A stretch of DNA of 64,000 nucleotides, from assembly GCF_000503775.1 (NCBI RefSeq), contig NZ_KI629782.1:124001-188000 (forward strand), in the 5' to 3' direction. Position numbers and translations under genes: made by a program. Within the stretch, counting starts at the first letter, position 1. Every line of letters begins with the position of its first letter. The DNA is from Brevibacillus panacihumi W25 (GTDB lineage: Bacteria; Bacillota; Bacilli; Brevibacillales; Brevibacillaceae). The notes under the pieces were generated by a model that saw only the letters and a list, made by a program, of their open reading frames with translations, was not told where the DNA came from and searched no databases. Of the stretch, positions 25,111-33,773 are shown piece by piece.

Positions 25111-26730
25111 TTATTGTGTACTGAAACTGCTCGCGCTATTGCGCTCGTAACGAATCTCTCCCCCGATGATCGTCATCTCGATATCGGTAGACAAGATTTC
25201 ATCCGGCTCGATCTCCAGGAGGTTTTTGGAATACACGGTCATATCCGCATACTTTCCGCGGCTGATGGTTCCTTTGACCGCTTCTTCGTTGGTTGCCAGC
25301 GCTCCGCCATAGGTAAACAAGCGAAGAGCCTCCTCTACCGTCAGATTTTGTGCGGGGTTGTATCCCTCATGAGCGTCTGCCGGCGCCTTTCTCGTCACCG
25401 CAGCGTGAATCCCCAGCAAAGGTGCCAATGGTTCCACGGGAGCATCGGAACCGCCAGCACACATAATGCCAGCCTCCAGCATGTTTTTCCAGACGTAGGT
25501 TTGCGACGCCCGCTCGGCACCGATCCGATCGGCTACCCAGGGGAAATCGCCGACGACAAATCGCGGCTGAATATCGGCCACAATCGATGGACTCTTCAGG
25601 CGCTCCAGCAAATCAGGGCGAAGCAATGACGTGTGAATCATGCGATCCCGATACGCGACTGGCGGGAACTGCTCCAAGGTGTCCAGCACCATCTCCAAAG
25701 CCTCGTCGCCAATGGTATGCACCGCAATCGGCATCTGGGCATCCCGTGCTTCTTTGAACAGCTCGTAGAGGGTTTGCGCATCATGAATGTAACTGCCGAC
25801 GTTATCCGGATCATCGGTGTATGGCGCGGATAAATAGGCTGTCCGACCGCCAAAGCTGCCGTCTGCAAAGATTTTTACGGCACCAATCTGCAGCGTTTCA
25901 TTCCCGAATCCTGCATACATGCCCCGTTCCACCAAACGTTTGACATGCGGATAGTAAATGAGCAGATTGCAACGCAAGCCCAGCTTTTCCCCGTTCAGCA
26001 GCTCGTCGTACAACTGCCAGGTCTGATCCAGTCCTCCGAAGGTCCGCAGATCCTCAGTATGGACACTGGTTAACCCGCCTTTCATCGCCAGCTGGATCGC
26101 TTGTCTCAACAGATCCTTAAACTGTTGGTAGGTTGGTTCCGGGATATGCTTGGTTACAATGTCTGCTGCCGTTTCTAACAGAAGGCCTGTCGGTTTTCTT
26201 GTTTCCGGATCCAGAACAACCGTTCCTCCAGATGGAATTTCCATCTCTTCCGTATAGCCTGCCAACTCCAAGGCCTTGCTGTTCACCAATGTGACATGGC
26301 CGCAAACGCGCGATAAAAATACAGGGCAATGGGGTGCCACTTGATCCAATTCCTCGATCGTAGGCAACCCACCGTCGGCAAAGCGGTTTTCATCCCATCC
26401 CCTGCCTTGCAGCCACTCATTTGGAGCCGTCTGCTCAGCCCGTGACTGAATCGCTTGCAAAAGCTCCTGCCTGGAGGTGATCCCCGTCAGATCGAGGTTC
26501 ATCAAATTCGTGGCGATAGAAGACAGATGCAGGTGACTGTCAATCAAACCCGGTGTCACCATTTTTCCTTCCAAATCTCGTACAATCGCGTCGGGGCTTC
26601 CCCATTGCAGGAGCATTTCCTGATGACTGCCCAAATCAATGATTTTCCCTTCTTGAACGACTACGGCTTCCACGACGGGGTGGGATGGATCGAATGTATA
26701 AAACTTGCCATTGGTATAAATCGTTGTCAT
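25111..26730 (-). CDS. Amidohydrolase (YtcJ-like)
   Basis: 539 residues, the length of the YtcJ/amidohydrolase_3 group. Metal site His-x-His in 'MVTPGLIDSHLHLSS' (about 58-72), 'FADGSFGGRTAYLSAPYTDDPD', 'AVHTIGDEALEMVLDTLE' and the acid metal ligand in 'MCAGGSDAPVEPLAPLLGIHAAV'. It should hydrolyse a C-N bond in a small molecule; the substrate is not predictable. Its ATG overlaps the stop of the upstream deaminase-like gene by four bases. End of the operon that starts with the amidinotransferase-family gene. Confidence 0.88.
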   Translation of the reverse strand: MTTIYTNGKFYTFDPSHPVVEAVVVQEGKIIDLGSHQEMLLQWGSPDAIVRDLEGKMVTPGLIDSHLHLSSIATNLMNLDLTGITSRQELLQAIQSRAEQTAPNEWLQGRGWDENRFADGGLPTIEELDQVAPHCPVFLSRVCGHVTLVNSKALELAGYTEEMEIPSGGTVVLDPETRKPTGLLLETAADIVTKHIPEPTYQQFKDLLRQAIQLAMKGGLTSVHTEDLRTFGGLDQTWQLYDELLNGEKLGLRCNLLIYYPHVKRLVERGMYAGFGNETLQIGAVKIFADGSFGGRTAYLSAPYTDDPDNVGSYIHDAQTLYELFKEARDAQMPIAVHTIGDEALEMVLDTLEQFPPVAYRDRMIHTSLLRPDLLERLKSPSIVADIQPRFVVGDFPWVADRIGAERASQTYVWKNMLEAGIMCAGGSDAPVEPLAPLLGIHAAVTRKAPADAHEGYNPAQNLTVEEALRLFTYGGALATNEEAVKGTISRGKYADMTVYSKNLLEIEPDEILSTDIEMTIIGGEIRYERNSASSFSTQ

Positions 26731-28154
26731 AAATACCCCTCACTCATCATGTGATAGATGTCGCTATTGCTTGCTGCGATATCTCGTTGGGAGCGACGGC
26801 TGATTTCTTCCGCAGCCTCTTGTGCTTTTTTCAAGGCCTCTTTCTCATCCACAGTCATCAACTGACGGTTTTCCATGATGAACCGTCCGTCTACAATCAC
26901 AGTCTCCACTTCGTGGCCTCTAGCCGCATATACGAGATTGGGAACGATATTGCGGACTGGATTCGTATAGATGGGAGCCAAGCCGGGATCTTGCATCGTG
27001 AGGATGATCATGTCAGCTTTCTTCCCTGCTCGCAGGCTGCCGATCTCCTTCTCCAGGCCAATCGCTTTGGCAGACTCAATCGTAGCCAGCCGAAGGGAAA
27101 GCCACGCAGGAAACACAGTCGGGTCGGAGCGTTTCACTTTGTTTAGAATGGCGGCAAACTTCATTTCGTTAAACATATTGTGGCAATTGTTGCCTGGCGC
27201 CTGATCCGAGCCGAGCGCCGCCTGCCCCCCTGCTTCCAGGAAATCGAGGATGGGCGGCACCAAGCCGTCGATGATGCCGATGCTTCCGGCGCAAAAAATC
27301 ATGGAGGCTCCCCGTTTGGCCACAAGCTGCGCCTCTTCTTTCGTCGCTTCGGTGAGATGGACAGCCATCAGACGGGAATCCAGATAACCGATCTCCTCCA
27401 GGAACGGGATCGAGCGCTTGCCGTAGCGTTTCAGCATTTGATCGATCTCCCGGTCCCCTTGGGCGACATGCATATGAATGCGGGTATCGTACTTTTCTGC
27501 CAATGCCTTGACCTCCAGCATCAGCTCGGTTCTCATCATGTCGGGCCCCTGTGGTCCAAAGAGGCAGGTAATTCGCCCGTTTGCCTGACCATGCCATTTT
27601 TCATACAGCTGCATGTTGGCAGACAGCTTTCTTTGTCCAATCGCAGGATCCAAGGGATACAGTTCCCCTACTGGCACCAATCCCATGTCATCCGGGAGCT
27701 CGTTTACCGTCTCCGCGACTCTTGCGCGAACACCAACCTTCACATAATGCTCCACAATCTCGTTCATCGAATGGTCATAATCGCAAAAAGTGGTGGTTCC
27801 GGCCTTCACCCCCTCGATGATCGCCATGAGCGAACCCGCCAAGGCTTCATGCTTCTTCGTATTCTGCATAAGTGGCCACAACCCTTTTTGCATCCAGTGA
27901 GACATGTCCTGGGCCATACCTCTGAAGATCGCCAGGCCCGTATGCATATGGGCATCGATGAGTCCCGGCATAACCAGCTTTCCAGTCCCATCTATCATTC
28001 GCTCAGCCTGATACGCTTTCCCTATCTCTTCGGTCGGTCCGACAGCGAGGATCGTATCTCCTTTCACTGCGATCGCCCCGTTTTCGATCATGCCGACGCC
28101 CTTGCCTTCCATCGTCAAAACAAAGGCATGGCTGATGATCCAATCTGCTTTCAC
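26727..28154 (-). CDS. Amidohydrolase of the Atz/Trz, cytosine deaminase family
   Basis: 475 residues. Metal-dependent deaminase or chlorohydrolase group: 'VMPGLIDAHMHTGLAIFRGMAQDMSHWMQKGLWP' (His-x-His, about 60-92), 'RIHMHVAQGDREID' (third His), 'LMAVHLTEATKEEA' (fourth His) and 'AALGSDQAPGNN' (metal Asp). Close relatives include SsnA, guanine deaminase, S-adenosylhomocysteine deaminase and TrzN. Its four-base overlap with the YtcJ-like gene and 33-base gap to the ABC ATPase place it firmly in this nitrogen-compound operon. Confidence 0.88.
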   Translation of the reverse strand: MKADWIISHAFVLTMEGKGVGMIENGAIAVKGDTILAVGPTEEIGKAYQAERMIDGTGKLVMPGLIDAHMHTGLAIFRGMAQDMSHWMQKGLWPLMQNTKKHEALAGSLMAIIEGVKAGTTTFCDYDHSMNEIVEHYVKVGVRARVAETVNELPDDMGLVPVGELYPLDPAIGQRKLSANMQLYEKWHGQANGRITCLFGPQGPDMMRTELMLEVKALAEKYDTRIHMHVAQGDREIDQMLKRYGKRSIPFLEEIGYLDSRLMAVHLTEATKEEAQLVAKRGASMIFCAGSIGIIDGLVPPILDFLEAGGQAALGSDQAPGNNCHNMFNEMKFAAILNKVKRSDPTVFPAWLSLRLATIESAKAIGLEKEIGSLRAGKKADMIILTMQDPGLAPIYTNPVRNIVPNLVYAARGHEVETVIVDGRFIMENRQLMTVDEKEALKKAQEAAEEISRRSQRDIAASNSDIYHMMSEGYL

Positions 28155-28187
28155 ATCCGTTTCCCCCGTTCCTCATAGGACAAAAGA

Positions 28188-28916
28188 TTAATGGTTCAGC
28201 ACCTTCGAGAGGAAATCCTTCGCCCGATCGGTCTGCGGATTGGTAAAAAACTGTTCTGGCGGCGCGACCTCTACAATGCGCCCATCCGCCATGAAGACGA
28301 TCTGATTGCAAATCTCCCGCGCAAATCCCATCTCATGCGTAACCACGACCATTGTCATTCCCGTAGAAGCAAGATGGCGAATAGCATCGAGCACTTCCTT
28401 GATCATTTCCGGATCGAGCGCGGAGGTCGGCTCATCGAACAGCATCACTTTGGGGTCCATCGCCAACGCACGGGCAATGGCGACACGCTGCTGCTGCCCT
28501 CCTGAAAGCTGGCCGGGATAGGATGCGAACTTATCGCCCAACCCAAGTGAAGTCAACAGTTTCTTTGCCTTTTCTTCTGCTTCCTCCTTCGCCACCTTTT
28601 TCACCTGAATCGGAGCGATGGCGACGTTTTCCACGGCAGTCAAATGCGGATATAGGTTAAAGGACTGGAAGACAAAGCCGATGTTCGAGCGAACCTTGTT
28701 GATATCCGTCTTGCTGTCATGCACGGATATGCCATCTACCAGGATTTCTCCAGCCTGGATGGACTCCAGCGCATTGATACTGCGAATCAGGGTGCTTTTC
28801 CCGGCGCCGCTTGGACCGATCAGGGCATAAATATGGGATTCCGGCACTTCGAGATGAATATCTTTCAGCACGTTCACATGTCCAAAGCTTTTGCTCACCT
28901 GTTTGATCTGGATCAC
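28188..28916 (-). CDS. Polar amino acid ABC transporter ATPase (GlnQ type)
   Basis: 242 residues from the GTG at 28916 (GGAGGAGAG upstream); the longer frame to 28979 would run into the permease gene. Walker A 'GPSGAGKSTLIRSIN', Q-loop 'VFQSFNLYPHLTAVENV', signature 'LSGGQQQRVAIARALA', Walker B 'VMLFDEPTSALDPEM', H-loop 'VVTHEMGFAREI'. Powers the adjacent permease and binding protein for a polar amino acid or similar nitrogen compound. Gene order binding protein - permease - ATPase is standard for this family. Confidence 0.95.
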   Translation of the reverse strand: MIQIKQVSKSFGHVNVLKDIHLEVPESHIYALIGPSGAGKSTLIRSINALESIQAGEILVDGISVHDSKTDINKVRSNIGFVFQSFNLYPHLTAVENVAIAPIQVKKVAKEEAEEKAKKLLTSLGLGDKFASYPGQLSGGQQQRVAIARALAMDPKVMLFDEPTSALDPEMIKEVLDAIRHLASTGMTMVVVTHEMGFAREICNQIVFMADGRIVEVAPPEQFFTNPQTDRAKDFLSKVLNH

Positions 28917-28950
28917 AGACTCTCCTCCCCCCACTAATCTGATCGCTTCA

Positions 28951-29607
28951 TCACTCGGATACTCGATAGCGTCGTTCAATTACATTGATGAGCTGGGAAA
29001 GAAAGAACGTGACGCAGAAGTACATGATCGCGACGAAGGTCCATACTTCCATGGCTCGAAACGAAGTCGCGACCACGTTCTTGGCAATCAAGGTCAAATC
29101 CACTACCGAGATCACAGATACCAGCGAGGAGTCTTTAATCAATGTGATAAATTGCGACGCCATGGGCGGCACTACCTTGCGAAACGCCTGAGGCAGAATG
29201 ATAAAACGCATCGCCTGAAAGTAGGTCATCCCAGACGAACGCGCGGCCTCCATCTGTCCTCGGGGAACGGCTTGTATGCCAGCACGGACGATCTCGGCAA
29301 TAAATGCGGCGGAAAATAACCCCAGCCCGACAACTCCGGATAAAAATGGCCCCATCTTCAAAATTTTGCCGAGAACAAAATAGATCCAAAACAGCAGAAC
29401 GAGCAGCGGAACGCCCCGGACAAACTCTACATAACAGACCGCGATGAAAGATACAAAACGGTTGCGGGAGATCCGACACAGTCCCAGAATAATCCCGACT
29501 GGAATACTTACGAGCAAGGCACATGCTGATATTTGCAGCGTCATCCACAGACCGTCCAGCAGAATCGGCATATGTTCAGGAATTACACGCCATGAGCCCA
29601 TTGCCAT
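28951..29607 (-). CDS. Polar amino acid ABC transporter permease
   Basis: 218 residues with about five membrane segments. HisM/GlnP-type motifs: 'LLDGLWMTLQISACALLVSIPVGIILGLCRI' and the cytoplasmic loop 'EAARSSGMTYFQAMRFIILPQAFRKVVPP' that contacts the ATPase. ATG at 29607 with GAGGAGG five bases upstream. Only one permease gene is present, so it probably works as a homodimer with the ATPase at 28188 and the lipoprotein at 29647. Confidence 0.93.
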   Translation of the reverse strand: MAMGSWRVIPEHMPILLDGLWMTLQISACALLVSIPVGIILGLCRISRNRFVSFIAVCYVEFVRGVPLLVLLFWIYFVLGKILKMGPFLSGVVGLGLFSAAFIAEIVRAGIQAVPRGQMEAARSSGMTYFQAMRFIILPQAFRKVVPPMASQFITLIKDSSLVSVISVVDLTLIAKNVVATSFRAMEVWTFVAIMYFCVTFFLSQLINVIERRYRVSE

Positions 29608-29646
29608 CCAACCTCCTCAAGACTGTCTCGTGCTTCGCGTTGGCGC

Positions 29647-30474
29647 TTAGTAATTGTCCTGTTGAACATTGTTGATCCATTCATTCGACTTGAACCATTT
29701 TTGAATGGAAGCCTGATCGGCAGGGCCATTGCGGTAAGAAGCCAGGAATGAGTTGACCCACTGGATCGTGGCGTGGTCATTGAGCGGCAGGGCGATCCCC
29801 AGGTTCTCGCTGGACAAAATATCATAAATCCCCCTGACCGAATCTCCGTTCATGATTTCGTATACGGCAATCCCTGGCTCATCAAAGACGACGGCATCCG
29901 CCTGGTTTTGCTTGACTGCCAATGCCGCATTGGCAAAGCCGTCAAAATCCATGATTTGCGCATTCTTGAACAATTGCTTGGCCAACAAAGCACCTGTCGT
30001 ACCTTGGGATACAGCAATTTTCTTTCCAGTCTGGTCCAGGTCTTGCCAGTTTTTTGTGGTGGTATCAGACTTGGGGACCATGACGACTTGTCCCGAGGAG
30101 TAATACGGGTCGGAGAAGCTTACAGCCAAGGCACGATCACCACGGATGGTCATACCAGAGATGACCATGTCAATATCGCCGGTTTGCAGTGCCGGGATGA
30201 GTCCGCTAAATTCAAAATCCTTGAACTCGACTTCTACTTTCAGCGCATCGGCGATTGCTTTTCCTAAATCCATGTCGTAGCCGACATTCACGCCCTGCTT
30301 ATCTTTCATCTCAAAAGGGAAATAACCCGGCGAGGTGCCGATGATCAGCTTATTTCGGTCGATAATCTTCTGAATCGTAGACGGACCGCCAGTTCCCCCG
30401 TCTCCAACATCTTGGGAACAGCCTGTTATCAGCATGAGTAAAAACGTCAGGAACAAAAACGACAACCTTTTCAT
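29647..30474 (-). CDS. Polar amino acid ABC transporter substrate-binding lipoprotein
   Basis: 275 residues from the ATG at 30474 (GGGGGG ribosome site). Lipoprotein signal with lipobox LITGC, then the family-3 solute-binding fold: 'LIIGTSPGYFPFEMKDKQGVNVGYDMDLGKAIADAL', 'FSGLIPALQTGDIDMVISGMTIRGDRALAVSFSDPYYSSGQ', 'KIAVSQGTTGALLAKQLF'. Ligands of this family are polar amino acids, opines and guanidino compounds. The amidinotransferase-family gene 30 bases upstream suggests a guanidino ligand, which is an inference. Confidence 0.93.
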   Translation of the reverse strand: MKRLSFLFLTFLLMLITGCSQDVGDGGTGGPSTIQKIIDRNKLIIGTSPGYFPFEMKDKQGVNVGYDMDLGKAIADALKVEVEFKDFEFSGLIPALQTGDIDMVISGMTIRGDRALAVSFSDPYYSSGQVVMVPKSDTTTKNWQDLDQTGKKIAVSQGTTGALLAKQLFKNAQIMDFDGFANAALAVKQNQADAVVFDEPGIAVYEIMNGDSVRGIYDILSSENLGIALPLNDHATIQWVNSFLASYRNGPADQASIQKWFKSNEWINNVQQDNY

Positions 30475-30504
30475 TCCGATCCCCCCCTTAGTAAACAAAA
30501 CAGA

Positions 30505-31452
30505 TTAGCTCCCAATTGGATCCCTGCGCAGAAACACAGTCATACAGTGCAGCGCGCCCCACCCTTTCATGATTTCATCCACGGGCGTCTCGATTACAGT
30601 GATGCCTGCCTGCTCCATCTTCTCCTTCGTCTGGGGATTGCCGGCAGGCAGGACGATTTTTCCCGGCTCCAACGCGACAAAGTTGGTGCAGAAGGTTTCC
30701 TTTACCTCATAGGGATCGGTAGCTTCGATCACGGTAAAGTCTTTGTCCAGCAATGGGTTTACAACATCGTAGGGCACTTGCCAGGGAAACAGAACGACTG
30801 TCCGCTTGTCCGCAATATTCAGCAAGCCATCGATATGAGCATGACCATATGGAATCGGGAAGCGAATAAAGTCAGTAACCCCGATATTGCGCAATTCAGC
30901 TTCGACTTGTGCCGCACCTGCTTCATTGGCACGTGCTCCTGTCCCGATGATCACCGTCTGTCGATCTACCCACATCAGGCAGGCGCCATCAAAAAATCCA
31001 TCTCCGTTAATCGTCTTGATGATGGGAACCCCCAGCTTGGCCAATTGTTCGGCAACATAACGCTCCTCTCCGCGACGCGCTTCAATCGCTGGGCGGCAAA
31101 CAATCGCTCCTTCCGGTGTCATGGCGACCAGATCCCGCAAATAGAGGGCGTTTGGTTTGTCCCCCCGCATGTTCTCGACATAATGAACTTCAATTCCATG
31201 CTCCTGGTAAATCTGAACCAGAGCATCCTGCTGCGCGCGCGCCTGATCTGGATTCATCGGTGCCTTCCAGCGATAGCGGGAAACGTTCTCCTCCGACACG
31301 ATTTCGATCTCGCTGCCTGGTCTTCTCATCAAGACGGAGCGAAGCTTGCCTACTTCCGAGTCACAGTACCAGTTGCCCCAGCAGTCAGGCATGTCCTCTG
31401 AAAAAACCTTCTCCGACGGAAACCAGCGCTCACCCTGCACATGTAAAGTCAT
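30505..31452 (-). CDS. Amidinotransferase/dimethylargininase-family hydrolase
   Basis: 315 residues of the guanidino-group-modifying superfamily (arginine:glycine amidinotransferase, arginine deiminase, dimethylarginine dimethylaminohydrolase). Expected catalytic features are visible: Asp in 'ALYLRDLVAMTP', His in 'YGHAHIDGLLNI' (about 217) and the nucleophile Cys in 'GWGALHCMTVFLRR' near the C-terminus. The enzyme should attack a guanidino carbon; whether it transfers or hydrolyses cannot be told. First gene of the operon with an ABC importer and two amidohydrolases, so catabolic hydrolysis is likelier. Confidence 0.85.
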   Translation of the reverse strand: MTLHVQGERWFPSEKVFSEDMPDCWGNWYCDSEVGKLRSVLMRRPGSEIEIVSEENVSRYRWKAPMNPDQARAQQDALVQIYQEHGIEVHYVENMRGDKPNALYLRDLVAMTPEGAIVCRPAIEARRGEERYVAEQLAKLGVPIIKTINGDGFFDGACLMWVDRQTVIIGTGARANEAGAAQVEAELRNIGVTDFIRFPIPYGHAHIDGLLNIADKRTVVLFPWQVPYDVVNPLLDKDFTVIEATDPYEVKETFCTNFVALEPGKIVLPAGNPQTKEKMEQAGITVIETPVDEIMKGWGALHCMTVFLRRDPIGS

Positions 31453-31496
31453 AGCGAAAGTGATTCCTCCCCTTGAGTATTAATGATTTATATAAA

Positions 31497-31515
31497 CCAA
31501 GAAGCTTGGATTATA
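31497..31515 (-). promoter_or_regulatory. Candidate -10 and overlapping dyad of the guanidino/amidohydrolase operon
   Basis: On the minus strand TATAAT (31515-31510) is followed at once by the dyad CCAAG-CTT-CTTGG (31509-31497). No convincing -35 is present, which suits an activator-dependent promoter; a dyad right after the -10 would suit a repressor. Confidence 0.35.
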
Positions 31516-31646
31516 TGAGAAAATGACTTGTGATCGAGGGCGTTTCACTTTATGGAAAAGTATAAGAAAAGATAGGTTAAAATATTCTGAATAAATAAAA
31601 TTTAGTGATCAGAGCTTGTTTCTTTTCCGTGATCTTTCAAATAAAA

Positions 31647-31704
31647 AGAGGCAAACCTGGTGGCTGAAACCTCAATTCGGTTTCAACTATCCTGGTCTGC
31701 CTCT
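31647..31704 (-). terminator. Terminator after rtcB
   Basis: A long imperfect hairpin (AGAGGCA..ACCTGG with CCTGGTCTGCCTCT) with an inner GAAACC/GGTTTC stem, followed on the minus strand by TTTTTA. Confidence 0.7.
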
Positions 31705-31736
31705 GTGCTGATTCTCTTTTCACACGCCTATCATCT

Positions 31737-32960
31737 CTAGTCTTTATAAGGATCGAATTCGTCTGCCCCGGCCATGCAGACGCCAATCGGCTTTAACACA
31801 TGCATGACATCGAGTGTTTCTTTGTGCGCTTCGAGAACCTGCTCCAGTTTTTTGTAGACAAAAGGACTTTCATCCGTGCCTGCTCCGCGCAGAATGACAC
31901 CATAATCACGAATCGCTTCCTGCATTTGCTCCACGGATATTTTTCCGCCGCTGCGTTTCTTCGTCTTCCAGTTCATTTTTCCGGCTGCCTCCGTACGGCT
32001 CATGATGCGGCCCGCTCCATGAACAGTACTGTAATAGGCATCCTTGTTCTCCTGCGAATCCTTCCCTTTTACAATGACGGAGATATCCCCCATGCTGCCG
32101 CCGATAAAACCCAGCTGACCGGGTGCAGAAGGCGTTGCCCCTTTTCGAACCACCACATACTCCTTGCCGTCATGCACTTCTTTCCAGGCAAAATTATGGT
32201 GGTTATGCACTTCAAAGGTAGCATGCGCATCCAAGATATCCAGCACTTGATGGATGACATAATCACGACCCGCGTAGGCATACTTGCCTGCCAACGTCAT
32301 CGCGCGGAAATACATGTCTCCGACCTCGCTATGCAAATCCAGCAGCGTCGGGGGCTGATCCATACTCTCTCCCGCTGCCTTGTCGGAGAATTTTTTGCCT
32401 TGCGCCAGGTTTAAGAAGCCGCTTGCCGTCTTGTGCCCAAATCCTCGGCTTCCAAAATGGTTGGCAATCCATACATCCCCGGACACTTGCTCCACGAACA
32501 GATCCACAAAATGATTGCCGCTCCCAACGGTACCCAATTGATTGCGGGCCAACGCTTTGAGTGAATCATGCTCGTGCTTACCAATGTTCTGATAGACGCT
32601 CCAGTCCGCATCGTCAAACAGCTCATGGTCGACCTTTTCATTGTTCGACCGCCCGATCCCGAACGATATTCTGCGGGAAATCTCATCCATGATCGCAGGC
32701 AATCTGTCTTTGATTTCATCGTATTTCAAATTGGTGCGGACAGCCTTGTTTCCGCAGGCAATGTCATAGCCGACACCGGATGGGGAAATCTGCCCATCGT
32801 AAACCACAACTCCGCCTACCGGCTGCGAATATCCTTTATGATGGTCGGCCATAAGCAAGACCTGTACCACATTGCCGTACTTGGAGCAGGTTACGGCCTG
32901 GGATACTGCATTATCCAATGGTGTACCCCAAACTCTGACGTTTTCGATGATTTGATACAT
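31737..32960 (-). CDS. rtcB: RNA-splicing ligase RtcB
   Basis: 407 residues. RtcB joins RNA 2',3'-cyclic phosphate or 3'-phosphate ends to 5'-OH ends using GTP and Mn2+. Family signatures: 'SPSGVGYDIACGNKAV' (metal Cys, about 60-75), 'NQLGTVGSGNHFVDLFVEQ', 'HNHHNFAWKEVH' and the guanylated histidine in 'YSTVHGAGRIMSR' (about 315-320). ATG at 32960 with AAGGAG upstream, 54 bases after the pnkp frame. Together with Hen1 and Pnkp it forms an RNA-repair operon with two sealing routes. Confidence 0.95.
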   Translation of the reverse strand: MYQIIENVRVWGTPLDNAVSQAVTCSKYGNVVQVLLMADHHKGYSQPVGGVVVYDGQISPSGVGYDIACGNKAVRTNLKYDEIKDRLPAIMDEISRRISFGIGRSNNEKVDHELFDDADWSVYQNIGKHEHDSLKALARNQLGTVGSGNHFVDLFVEQVSGDVWIANHFGSRGFGHKTASGFLNLAQGKKFSDKAAGESMDQPPTLLDLHSEVGDMYFRAMTLAGKYAYAGRDYVIHQVLDILDAHATFEVHNHHNFAWKEVHDGKEYVVVRKGATPSAPGQLGFIGGSMGDISVIVKGKDSQENKDAYYSTVHGAGRIMSRTEAAGKMNWKTKKRSGGKISVEQMQEAIRDYGVILRGAGTDESPFVYKKLEQVLEAHKETLDVMHVLKPIGVCMAGADEFDPYKD

Positions 32961-33014
32961 GGGTTTGCACTCCTTTAAAATCGCCCTCTTTACAGTCGAG
33001 GGTCTATTTCTTTT

Positions 33015-33773
33015 TCATTCGACACTTCCCATAACAACTGGGATACCACACTCTGATACTGCGTATTGTCTTCCGAAATGCCGGAAAACGGAATGGCCAG
33101 CATCTGCCTTCCAAGCTGATATTCCTTCACGGAGGTTCGCAGCTTTTGACCGATTTTCTTTTTGTTTGATCAGCTTTCGATACTTGTGAGGGAAGCGGTA
33201 ATCGTAGCCGTAGATGATAGATAAATACTCAGGGTTGCGAACCTTCATGTAAGGAACGGCTTTATCATCTATGATTTCTGGCTTGATGACCACGCCTTCC
33301 ATCTGCTTTTCCATCGTCAGCAAAGAATAGTAGCCATGAGCTAGATCGTACCAATCGGGCGCATCTAAATCTAGACATCGATATTCATCATCCGTTACAA
33401 ACCTGTACATGTCAGAAGTTTTCCAGTTTGGAATCTGCTCTTCTCCGCTTTCATATACCAGCTTTAATAGCCCAAATGGTTTGAATTCGAGTTCTTGGTC
33501 GGCGGCATATATCTCAAGCTGCTTCTGATAGATCTGACTGGCTTGTACGTGTTCCTCTACAGGCACATACGTTTCAGCAAATTGGCAGAGATTCTTGAAA
33601 TTTTGATAAGTATTCCCGCCGTATTTTTCGATCAATGCCTGCTTGGAATGATGATATTGATCTTTTTCAAACCCGCTTTCCTTGTAGGCCTGAAGCAGCT
33701 TTTGATAGGCTTGATCAAAATCATTTTGTTTTAAAAATGCCAGTTCACTCTCCAGCGCTTTTTGGATCGGCTT
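33015..33773 (-). pseudogene. pnkp: Detached C-terminal part of the Pnkp RNA ligase domain
   Basis: In the same frame as 33774-35573 and separated from it only by the TAA at 33774-33776. It encodes about 252 residues that continue the ligase domain without loss: 'KPIQKALESELAFLKQND' immediately after the stop, then 'LLKLVYESGEEQIPNW', ligase motif IV-like 'MEGVVIKPEI' and motif V-like 'YMKVRNPEYLSIIYGYDYR'. Together the two parts are about 850 residues, the size of full bacterial Pnkp. No ribosome site precedes the first usable start (TTG at 33635), so separate translation is doubtful. Read-through, recent mutation or a sequencing error are the options. Confidence 0.75.
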
